Assembly (NCBI GenBank): GCA_963828855.1 | Contig: CAWHGB010000002.1 | Coordinates: 744,001 to 808,000 of the forward strand | Direction of reading: 5' to 3' | Source: CAVVEQ01 sp963828855 | GTDB lineage: Bacteria > Chloroflexota > Anaerolineae > Anaerolineales > Anaerolineaceae | DNA length: 64,000 bases | Shown here: piece after piece, positions 56,404-64,000 of the stretch | Layout: the number at the start of each line of letters is the position of its first letter | Position numbering within the stretch: the first letter of the stretch is position 1 | Made by a program: the position numbers and the translations under genes | The notes under the pieces: generated by a model | The model's database searches: none | Told to the model about the DNA's origin: nothing | Seen by the model: the letters and a program-made list of their open reading frames with translations, nothing else

Positions 56404-58880
56404 CTACGGCACATAAATCGTGTATTCGTTTTTGATCGTACCGACAGGGTAATCTTGCATACCGTCATTGATCTTGGTTTTGAACGTGATCTCGGTTTCC
56501 AGGTGATGTTCACCGGACGGCCATTTATCCGGAATTAATGTAGCTGATCGGCACCAGACATCCTTCCCGTTCGCGTCCTGACCGGTCTGGTTCACCACTG
56601 CGATCTTATCCGCTGGAACGATTTTTCCATTTAGCGAGAATTTGATCAGGATCTGGCTGAGATTCTGTTCCAGGATTTCCTGCGATGTGGAACACCAGCC
56701 AAATCCCCAGACCATGGGAGTGGATTCTTTTAGGACGATGGTGTAGGGAAATACCTTGCCCACCTCCAGGCTGTTGGAGTATTGTTCTTTGGCGTATTGT
56801 TCCAGGTAACCAACTTTGCCCTCATTGAAGATTTTCTCCACCGTGGCAAGATCGGAGAATACCGGATCATTTGAGGGGGTCAAACCAGCTCCCTCTGGCT
56901 GGAGGATATACTCCATGCGCCCGGTTCATTTCCACATCTTCGCTGGATGTAACGGTGGATTCGTCGATCGGTACCTTGACGTTCGGGATCACACCCTGGC
57001 CTTCCAGGAATATGCTGCCATCCTCGTTGGTGAACCGGCCGGTCGGGAATTGCGCCGAGAAATTCTCCGGGAGTTTATATTGCCCCCGGGCGACTTCAGC
57101 TTCCACCCCCGCGGTCGGGTACATGCCGATCACTTCCATCCCTGGCACCTGGCTGAACCCATAGGATTCCAGCTCACAGGCGCTGGCGCACCCTTGTCCA
57201 ACCAGTAAAGCCATTTTGGGGAAGGTGTATTGTTCCTCATTGGGTAGACACCCGGTCGCGCGGACCTTCCGGTTCGAACTTACCGGTTTTATCGCTGAAA
57301 TACTCCAGCTGCCCCAGCGGGATTTCCTTATCGGTCAGGAACCCGGCCAATCCCAGATTTGCTCCCCCGCTATTCTGGCGCATATCAATGATGACCCCGG
57401 CGACATCGTTATCCCGGAAAGTTTTCAGCGCACGTTCAAACAGGCGGATGATCAGGTTCAGATCGTCGTAGTTCGAATTGATCTTAATCACACCCACCGA
57501 ACCGAGATCGGTTTCAACGATCTGGGAAACTACCGGCAGTGCGTTCGGATCATAGCCCTTGTAAACGGAAGTATCGGACCAGCTCTGGGTTTCATCCACC
57601 GCGGTGAGGTTCCGCCGTTTGTTCCTTTTTGCTCACTTGATCAATATAAGATGATCGCAGCTTTTGTGCCCAGCGGGGCGCGGGTCAGGTAGCGATCCTG
57701 CTGGTAAAAAAGAGAGAAATCTGTGGAATGCGGGGCGGAGAAGGGTTTGACCTCCCGGAGTGCTGTCCTTGATGGGTTTGCCGTTGAATTTGGTGATCTC
57801 ATCCCCAATCTTTATGCCTGCCTGTCCGGCGGGACCACCAGTCACAATGCTGGCAGCGATCACCCTACCGTCATCCAATTCGCGGATGGATATGCCGTAC
57901 CCACCGGAAACGGATTCGCTGAATACCTGGTTGGCGATATCCCCGCCATCCATCCCCACATGGCCATCTTTGAAGGCAGTGATGAATTCCCGTAACGCGC
58001 TGTAATAGGCAGCTGCGTCTTTATCCATTTCCGCCTTGGTGACCAGGGGGAAAACCTTTTCATACACAGCATCCCAATTGGGTGCTTTTCCAACAACGCC
58101 GTTGAACGCGTATTCCTTTTTCACCTGGTCGAACATCTTCTGGAAGGCTTCCGTGTAGCTCAGGGCTGAAAAATCCTTGATGGCCACATCCTGCGGTTCA
58201 TACAGGGTCAAATTGGGTGCTTCCTGGCGAATCACCGTGAATGATTCTTGATCCAGGTCGATGACCGACCATCCCGCGGGGACCTTCATTACCGGGTCGT
58301 CCTTGGTGAAAAGCTGTCCGTCAGCGCCAAAAGCAGATGGAAATTGTTGTTTTTCATCCGGTGCCCAGATGACCAGTTTTCCGCCCGTGACTTCATCATC
58401 ATTTTCTGCATCGATTTTGACCGAAGCCAGGTATGCCGGCCAGCCAAAGGAGCGGTCGTCGCCCTCAGAAAAAGGACCCCCGGTCAGGTTGGGGGAATAG
58501 GCCACTGAGTAGATTTGCACCCCTTCATCTTCCGTGCCGTTGTTATCCACATCGTTAAAGGTTCCCTGCGGTTTGACGGGTAGCTTGATATCGTATTCGC
58601 CTTTGTTGTTATCCCGATCGATCTTCAGGTAACCAAGTACCTGCCCATCAAGGGGCAGCTCCCAGAGCTTATCGCGTCGGATGAATCCCTGCATGTCGTT
58701 CAGGGCAACGGCCTGCTCGGTGTAGTAGGTCTCCACTGCAAAATCGTTGGAATAGGTGAAATCCCCTTTTATTTCAACCGGAGACTCCGCGGCGAGTGCA
58801 GTTGGGGTAGATTGTTGGCATGCGGTTAATAAAAGAACGAATAAAAAAAGGAAGGCAATAACGGGGAATTGCTTTTTCAT
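56404..58880 (-). CDS. S41-family (C-terminal-processing-like) peptidase lipoprotein, about four frameshifts
   Basis: About 820 residues. Signal peptide MKKQFPVIAFLFLFVLLLTA with lipobox LLTAC. Residues about 100-200 hold repeats like DRDNNKGEYDIKLP and DVDNNGTEDEGVQIYS, resembling calcium-binding Asp/Asn loops. The S41 helical region (FQKMFDQVKKEYAFNGVVGK, SALREFITAFKDGHVGM) leads to a PDZ domain (YGISIRELDDGRVIAASIVT, GGPAGQAGIKIGDEITKFNG). The catalytic core has GVIIDMRQNSGGANLGLAGF and LLVGQGCASACELESYGF, where Ser in CASACE is the expected nucleophile. Frames change near 57750, 57640, 57245 and 56930. The C-terminal 165 residues form an extra beta domain. Acts outside the membrane. Confidence 0.88.
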
Positions 58881-58998
58881 TTTTATACCTCGAATTCTTG
58901 GATGCATGGATTATCCCATTAATTGATTGAAACAAAAATGACCAATCATTAAGGGAATGGTAAGAGCCAATCGACCGTTCCTAACCTCTCTCTTAAAA

Positions 58999-59027
58999 TG
59001 GAGCGGGAGACGGGATTCGAATATCAT
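58999..59027. repeat. Partial copy of the 3' end of tRNA-Gly
   Basis: TGGAGCGGGAGACGGGATTC and the next three bases (58999-59021) are identical to 59088-59110, the CCA end, acceptor and T-arm of the nearby tRNA-Gly; ATATCA then resumes after a 7-base deletion. The copy lies 89 bases away and is not a complete tRNA. It looks like a duplication or an old attachment-site scar. Confidence 0.75.
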
Positions 59028-59045
59028 CCCCTCAATGGGGACCCA

Positions 59046-59079
59046 AGAAAAGAAAACCAGACTCATTCTCTGAATCTGG
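59046..59079 (-). terminator. Terminator of tRNA-Gly
   Basis: Minus strand CCAGATTCA, loop GAGAA, TGAGTCTGG, then TTTTCTTTTC: a 9-pair stem (one G-U) followed by a T-rich tail, 9 bases after the tRNA 3' end. Confidence 0.87.
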
Positions 59080-59087
59080 CTTTGGTC

Positions 59088-59162
59088 TGGAGCGGGAGAC
59101 GGGATTCGAACCCGCGAATATCAGCTTGGAAGGCTGACGCCTTACCACTTGGCGACTCCCGC
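59088..59162 (-). tRNA. tRNA-Gly (anticodon UCC), CCA encoded
   Basis: Minus-strand cloverleaf: acceptor GCGGGAG/CTCCCGC, D-arm GCCAAGTGGTAAGGC, anticodon arm TCAGC-CTTCCAA-GCTGA, T-arm GCGGGTTCGAATCCCGT, discriminator T and genomic CCA. Anticodon TCC reads GGA/GGG. The other part of the 58881-59253 gap holds its terminator, the partial copy and no gene. Confidence 0.97.
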
Positions 59163-59203
59163 GCGCTGGTTATTTTACCCTCGCCGTCAGGCGCGGTCAA
59201 GGC

Positions 59204-59234
59204 AAAAAGGTCCCGGGGTGAATCCCCCGGGACC
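59204..59234 (-). terminator. Terminator of the beta-helix protein gene
   Basis: Minus strand GGTCCCGGGGG, loop ATTCA, CCCCGGGACC, then TTTTT. It lies 20 bases after the stop codon of the large surface protein gene. Confidence 0.93.
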
Positions 59235-59253
59235 ATCAACTGGTTTTGAGAAT

Positions 59254-62200
59254 TTAATGGATGAACAGGTTACCGGTATCATTCCCAAAATAGCTTGTAC
59301 CGGTTAGCACCAGCGGGTAAGTACTTATTTTTATAACATCAATTCCATATCCACTATTGCCCATGAAAAGACCGCTGAGGATGGAAATTTTCGCAAATTC
59401 ATTAAAGCTATGGATGTACACTCCGGAACCACCATTTGAGAGTGAGATCAACCCTGTCAAGGTGATTAAGGCGCCGTTTGTTTCAAAGATGTGCACACCA
59501 TCCCCATAATTCCCACGTGTAGTCACTTTATTGAGACTTACATTAGATTTTGGGCAATCACCGGAACAATTTTGGTTGTTGATATAGATCCCGGAATTGT
59601 GGGTGCTGAAATTTGCAGTGACTGAGGTTAGAGACACCGGTCCACGCGAACTCATCGTCAACCCCTGTCTATTTCCATTGAAATTATTGGTACCCAGTGT
59701 TGCCTGAATTGTGACACCCGGCTTGGTGGTGGTCGTCGCGCTTGAATTATCAAGCACTGCGCCGGAGAGCAGGTTCCCATTCGCGGTGACGCCATTCAGG
59801 GTGATCAAACCAACCGCATCGACTTTCAAGCCATCCAGGCTGTTACCGTTCGCGCTGGATCGATTAACTGTCACCGGTTTGATGGATAGCGGAAGGGGGG
59901 TTGATGTGACCTTTACGCCCTCGCCCCCGGTATTACTATTGGCGGTGACTCCATCCAGTAAAACGCTGCCCGCCGTCTGGATTTCCAACCCGATCCCGGC
60001 TTCATTCAAGCTGAAAGAGCTTGTTTTCACCACAATTCCCAAGCCTGAATCCTTCAGTAAAATATCGTCAAGCCGGTTATCCAGGTGGGCGCCGAATGTG
60101 GCATTCCCATCCGTTTTTACACTGGTGGTCGTTATGGTACCGTTGGCGTGCGCTTCCAACCCGAAGCCGGTTTCGTTCTCGCTGAGGGTAAATTTGTTTA
60201 TCGTTATGTTCTTGATCGGGAACGCACCGTCTCTCTGGTTATCCAGAGTTGCACCATAAAGGAAATTTTCACTCGCACTGCCGCCGGTAAGAGTAATATT
60301 TCCCATCGACTCAACGTACAAACCGTATCCTCCACCGGCTCCATCATCCTCGTTGAGATCAAAGTAGGAGTTGGTGATCTTTACATCCGCGGGACTTCCG
60401 GCAAAATTCGTGATAAACCCACCATTTCCCGTATTTCCATTTGCCTCCACGTTGGTAAGGTTCACCGGGCCACGCGCCCCGATTTCCAAGCCTCCTGCCC
60501 CGTTTCCAGAAAATCCATTCAGATCCATGCCCAATTTGAGTGGATCATTGTTGATTGAAATCGCAAGAATCCCTTTACTTGCAAGATCATTATGTAATCT
60601 CGCGCCCCATCCCGAATTTCCGCTTGCGCTGGTTTTTGTCAGCGTGATCGCTCCGCTGGATTTTACATATAAACCATCCCCGCCCTGGTTCTCATTGAAA
60701 TGGCTGGAGGAGATAAGCACTGATTTCACGCCACCGGAATTATCGATCACTGCACCAACACCAGAGGTCATATTATCTGCATTTACACCGGTTAATGTCA
60801 CTCCCCCCTTTGTAGTGATATTCAGACCGAAATCGACGTTGCCGGAAAAGTTATAGAGATTTGGGTTGATGGAATTGTTGATCAGGATACTCCCAATGTT
60901 GATGACATCATCCAGAAGTTCAAATCCACCCAACCCATTCTCACTGGCACTCACTCCGGTAAATGTGATATTCCCAAGGTTTAGGATCGTCAGCCCGTTC
61001 CCGCCAGCATTTTCGTTGAAAGTGCTCTTCGTGATCGCCATGCTTTTCACGGTCGGGGCGTGGTTCTCCAGATTAGCCCCGCCATCCGGATTGTTCGATA
61101 CATCACTGGTCCCGATCGTAATCGTTCCCTGGGTGACCACATTCAAACCCAGGCGGCCGTTCTCGCGCATTGCTGAACCGTTGATCAGCACATTCCCGGT
61201 CCCAGCCCCGAATGCATAGTTATCCAGGTCCACGCCAAAATCACCTTCGTTATTCTCAGCGGTGACATTCTTTAGGGTGATATTCTTTTTTGATCTGAGT
61301 ACCAACCCTTGACCAAGGTTGTGTTGAAAGCTGCTGTTATTGACCGTGATCGTTCCTGATCCATCCAGGTTTTTTAATACCGCTCCGGATAATTGGTTTT
61401 CCCAACCCGCATTTCCCGCTTGAAGGTAATTCACCAGGATATTGCCTTTAGAGGTAATTTCAATCGCCCCCTTGTCGATGTCCGCAAGCACAATCCCATT
61501 ACCATTCACCTGGTTATCTCCCAACCCCGTCCCGTTGAGGGTTACACCTGCGGTACCCGAACTATTGTCAATGATTATCCCTTGACCACCGGGGTTATCG
61601 TTGGCTTTCACTTTTGTCAGGGTTACCGATCCGCGTGAATTGATTGCCAGCCCACTATTTAATTCATTCTCTGAAAATTCACTGTTAGAGACCACAACTG
61701 CGCCATTTACCGTTGATTTACAAACGGAGGCTTCGAGGTTGCAGTTATCCAGCTTCATCCCGTAATTCAGATTTCCTGTCGCGTAGATGTTATTGGCTGT
61801 GATCGCTCCGTTCGTGTAGAGCTCGATTCCGCTGCCGCCATGTATAAGGTCGATACTATGATTGTCGCTGGCTGTGACGTTATCCAACGTTGTCGAACCC
61901 TGTATTGTTACGGTTGTTCCCCCATTCACATTCCGAATCCCCCCGCCCAGGTTGTTGTTGAACATGCTGTTCTTTATAGTGATGGGACCGCTCTTCTTTA
62001 TCAATACACCCGGTGAATTTGGAGAAGAATTTCCGCTCGCTGAAACCCCGTTAAAGGTAACCGAGCTATTGGAATTAATCGTTTCAACCACCAGACCCGA
62101 TACGATGGTTCCACCCGAATCCACCCCTCCATTCTCGTTAAAACTGCTGTTGGTTACAGTGATCGATCCGGACGTTCCGGTTCTCAGATATGCGCCCCCA

Positions 62201-62979
62201 CCCGCGTTCCCGCTGGCATCCACATTCGTGACAACAATCGAACCATTCAATGTTTCCACCATGATGCCGGAACTGGTTGAATCGTGATTTGTCACCACAA
62301 GGTTCTTCAGGTTCTGGGTGCCGCTCATATTCGAAAGTGTTATCGCGCCATACGCCTCGCCACTTCGAGTCGTATCGACACAGATATTGCTGATCGTAAA
62401 ACCTCCAGTAAAATTCATGAATTCCAGAGGGGTGGAAATGGTTACATCGGGGGAATTCGTACTAGGATCAAGGGAAGGGCCGATAATACCCTTTATTGAA
62501 GTGGATGAATAAGGTTTCCCAGTATCGTAATAAAGGCTGAGAACAGAGACTATTTCACCACCTGCATAAAAATTTTCTACATGGATCAATCCATCCGAGG
62601 GAATCAGACCTAGATTGATATCCGCAAATGCTAGGGAAAAATTATCATATTCCTGTAAACCAAAACTGCTGTTGAACCAGACGGGTTTCGTCACAGCCGC
62701 TGCCATCAGCATCGGACTGCTCAAGGCCATCACCTCCCCCAAGCCTTCTTCTGGGGTTTCAGTCAACACCGGGTCGGGGGTCGGGCTTGTGGTGGGATCC
62801 GGTGTGGGCGTTTCTGTTTGAGTCGGTTCGGTAGGCGCAGGAGTAGCTGACTCCGTAGGCGTTACATCCGGGGTGGGAGTCACATCCTCCGCGTGAACAG
62901 CGGTGGCTGCACCAAGAAATAATGCGGTTCCAAGTAAAAATCCCGCAAGTATAATTACAACCCTGAAATTTGTCTTCAT
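59254..62979 (-). CDS. Large secreted parallel beta-helix repeat protein
   Basis: 1,241 codons, intact across 3.7 kb. Signal peptide VVIILAGFLLGTALFLGAAT ending near AVHA-EDV. A Pro/Thr/Glu linker (PTPDVTPTESATPAPTEPTQ and on) follows. From about residue 180 to the end there are some 25-30 imperfect repeats of about 35-40 residues, such as GSITVTNSSFNENGGVDSGG, GSVTLTKVKANDNPGGQGII and GNITFTGVSASENGLGGFEL. Asn/Ser/Gly turns alternate with short beta strands, as in pectate-lyase-like right-handed beta helices. No sortase, PEP-CTERM or catalytic motif is visible. Probable S-layer, adhesin or glycan-binding surface protein. The ATG at 62979 follows AGGAGGAGCC; an in-frame ATG 14 codons upstream is less likely. 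Confidence 0.85.
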   Translation of the reverse strand: MKTNFRVVIILAGFLLGTALFLGAATAVHAEDVTPTPDVTPTESATPAPTEPTQTETPTPDPTTSPTPDPVLTETPEEGLGEVMALSSPMLMAAAVTKPVWFNSSFGLQEYDNFSLAFADINLGLIPSDGLIHVENFYAGGEIVSVLSLYYDTGKPYSSTSIKGIIGPSLDPSTNSPDVTISTPLEFMNFTGGFTISNICVDTTRSGEAYGAITLSNMSGTQNLKNLVVTNHDSTSSGIMVETLNGSIVVTNVDASGNAGGGAYLRTGTSGSITVTNSSFNENGGVDSGGTIVSGLVVETINSNSSVTFNGVSASGNSSPNSPGVLIKKSGPITIKNSMFNNNLGGGIRNVNGGTTVTIQGSTTLDNVTASDNHSIDLIHGGSGIELYTNGAITANNIYATGNLNYGMKLDNCNLEASVCKSTVNGAVVVSNSEFSENELNSGLAINSRGSVTLTKVKANDNPGGQGIIIDNSSGTAGVTLNGTGLGDNQVNGNGIVLADIDKGAIEITSKGNILVNYLQAGNAGWENQLSGAVLKNLDGSGTITVNNSSFQHNLGQGLVLRSKKNITLKNVTAENNEGDFGVDLDNYAFGAGTGNVLINGSAMRENGRLGLNVVTQGTITIGTSDVSNNPDGGANLENHAPTVKSMAITKSTFNENAGGNGLTILNLGNITFTGVSASENGLGGFELLDDVINIGSILINNSINPNLYNFSGNVDFGLNITTKGGVTLTGVNADNMTSGVGAVIDNSGGVKSVLISSSHFNENQGGDGLYVKSSGAITLTKTSASGNSGWGARLHNDLASKGILAISINNDPLKLGMDLNGFSGNGAGGLEIGARGPVNLTNVEANGNTGNGGFITNFAGSPADVKITNSYFDLNEDDGAGGGYGLYVESMGNITLTGGSASENFLYGATLDNQRDGAFPIKNITINKFTLSENETGFGLEAHANGTITTTSVKTDGNATFGAHLDNRLDDILLKDSGLGIVVKTSSFSLNEAGIGLEIQTAGSVLLDGVTANSNTGGEGVKVTSTPLPLSIKPVTVNRSSANGNSLDGLKVDAVGLITLNGVTANGNLLSGAVLDNSSATTTTKPGVTIQATLGTNNFNGNRQGLTMSSRGPVSLTSVTANFSTHNSGIYINNQNCSGDCPKSNVSLNKVTTRGNYGDGVHIFETNGALITLTGLISLSNGGSGVYIHSFNEFAKISILSGLFMGNSGYGIDVIKISTYPLVLTGTSYFGNDTGNLFIH

Positions 62980-63165
62980 GGCTCCTCCTGGAGGGGGAAT
63001 TGAATTCACCTGGTATTCCACCCGCTATCAGTATACAATTTTTTCTCTTTTTTTCTCCTAACAAATTGGTAAACTTCGATCTAGAATTGCGAAATTTTTT
63101 ATCGTAACCTCCCGGATCTTCAACAACCAAAAATCTAATTCCCGAATCAATAATCTCCCCTCAGG

Positions 63166-63171
63166 TATAAT
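63166..63171 (+). promoter_or_regulatory. Possible -10 box of the PpiC-like gene
   Basis: A perfect TATAAT lies 7 bases before the ATG, with no convincing -35 box. If used, the mRNA would be nearly leaderless. Confidence 0.35.
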
Positions 63172-63178
63172 CAGCCCC

Positions 63179-64000
63179 ATGCGTTTTCAGAAAATATTAC
63201 TCCCTCTTTTCGCGTTCACCCTCGCCGGCTGTTCTGTCGTGTCCTCTTTGCAGCCCACGGTTACACCCACAGCCACTCCTGCGCCACCCACCCCCACCCC
63301 GATTCCCGCAGCGGCCATCGTAAATGGGGAAATAATCCCCCTGGCGGATTACAACGCCTCGCTCCAGCAACTCCAAACCGCCCAGACAGAAACCGGAAAG
63401 ACTGCCACGCCCGAAGAACAGAAGCAATTGGTTCTGGATGACCTGGTCGCTCAAACCCTCCTGGCTCAAGCGGCCACGCAAGCCGGTCACATGGTGGATG
63501 ATGCCGCACTCCAAACCCGTGTGGACCAATTCTCCTCTACGCTCGGCGGGCAGGAAAAGCTGGCTGATTGGATCATCCGCAATGGATTTGATGACGGTTC
63601 TTTTCGCTCCACCCTGCGAAGGTCCATGATGTCTGCATGGCAGCGGGATCAGCTCCTAGCAGCCGTTCCTGTCACCGCCGAACAGGTTCATGCCCGGCAG
63701 ATCCTTGTTCTGCATGAGCAGACAGCCAATGACTTATACGCCCAACTGCAAGCTGGCGCAGATTTTGCAACACTTGCTTATCGCTATGACCCGCTCACTG
63801 GCGGCGACCTAGGTTGGTTCCCCCGCGGGGGTCTCACCCAGCCCGCGGTGGAAGAGGCAGCTTTTTCCCTGAAACCCGGGGAATTCAGCGCCGTGATCCC
63901 CACCAGCTTTGGCTACCAGATCGTGCAGGTCCTAGATAAAGAATCTGCCCACCAGCTCGCACCCGAAGCGCTCCTGAACGCCCAGCAAAAGGCTCTACTC
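63179..64000 (+). CDS. PpiC/SurA-type peptidyl-prolyl isomerase lipoprotein (truncated by the window end)
   Basis: 274 codons visible, intact. Signal MRFQKILLPLFAFTLAGCSV with lipobox TLAGC. A Pro/Thr linker leads to a SurA N-like region (AAIVNGEIIPLADYNASLQQ, QKQLVLDDLVAQTLLAQAA). A parvulin-type isomerase domain then begins at VHARQILVLHEQTANDLYAQ, with GADFATLAYRYDPLTGGDLG, WFPRGGLTQPAVEEAAFSLK and PTSFGYQIVQVLDK, all PpiC signatures. It folds or escorts secreted proteins outside the membrane. Divergent from the beta-helix gene, which may be a client; that is inference. The C-terminus lies beyond 64000. Confidence 0.93.
   Translation, partial: MRFQKILLPLFAFTLAGCSVVSSLQPTVTPTATPAPPTPTPIPAAAIVNGEIIPLADYNASLQQLQTAQTETGKTATPEEQKQLVLDDLVAQTLLAQAATQAGHMVDDAALQTRVDQFSSTLGGQEKLADWIIRNGFDDGSFRSTLRRSMMSAWQRDQLLAAVPVTAEQVHARQILVLHEQTANDLYAQLQAGADFATLAYRYDPLTGGDLGWFPRGGLTQPAVEEAAFSLKPGEFSAVIPTSFGYQIVQVLDKESAHQLAPEALLNAQQKALL

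Noticed and set aside
58999..59027. A second tRNA-Gly gene
   Set aside because: Only the 3' end is present; D-arm and anticodon arm are missing.

Overview
The window looks like a chromosome fragment of a GC-rich Chloroflexota bacterium, probably of the Anaerolineae type. This is an inference from gene content: a serS T-box, DUF4388/MglA-like/V4R signalling genes, a lone XPB-type helicase-associated protein, DUF6056 and GT39-type membrane proteins, Pro/Thr-rich lipoproteins and small SH3b proteins. No rRNA, phage, transposase or CRISPR array is visible. About two thirds of the protein genes are broken by single-base frameshifts that often fall in short homopolymers. I merged the pieces into single genes and treat most breaks as probable sequencing indels, not pseudogenes.

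Layout. 1-4.75 kb: serS (start only) behind a T-box leader, then a thiamine operon thiN-thiB-thiP controlled by a strong promoter, a TPP riboswitch and a terminator. 4.76-6.75 kb: a signalling operon DUF4388 - MglA-like GTPase - V4R protein. 6.8-7.9 kb: an AT-rich block without a recognisable gene. 7.9-12.2 kb, plus strand: helicase-associated protein, glycine C-acetyltransferase (KBL family), DUF6056-like membrane protein.

12.2-44.1 kb: about 32 kb entirely on the minus strand, with many TGATG/ATGA/GTGA start-stop overlaps. This is a surface-glycan locus. It begins with a winged-helix regulator, a GDP-fucose-synthase-like epimerase and the Wzm/Wzt ABC exporter. It continues with capsule-type GT-B proteins, methyltransferases, UDP-sugar dehydratase and reductase, two different NeuB-type nonulosonate synthases, three nucleotidylyltransferases (one fused to a KdsC-type phosphatase), many glycosyltransferases, and integral membrane glycosyltransferase-like proteins. 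The genes together suggest synthesis of an acidic, methylated glycan exported by an ABC transporter with a glycan-recognising C-terminal domain.

44.1-51.2 kb: DoxX, cold-shock protein, YIP1, SH3b lipoprotein, YgjP-like peptidase, rRNA methyltransferase-like protein, KimA-like permease and tRNA-Met(CAU). 51.2-56.4 kb: a two-component system divergent from a small redox cluster (PepSY-like protein, Ser-rich membrane-anchored protein, ApbE flavin transferase, ferric-reductase-like di-heme protein). 56.4-64 kb: an S41-type protease lipoprotein, tRNA-Gly(UCC), a 1,241-codon secreted parallel beta-helix protein, and the start of a PpiC-type peptidyl-prolyl isomerase lipoprotein.
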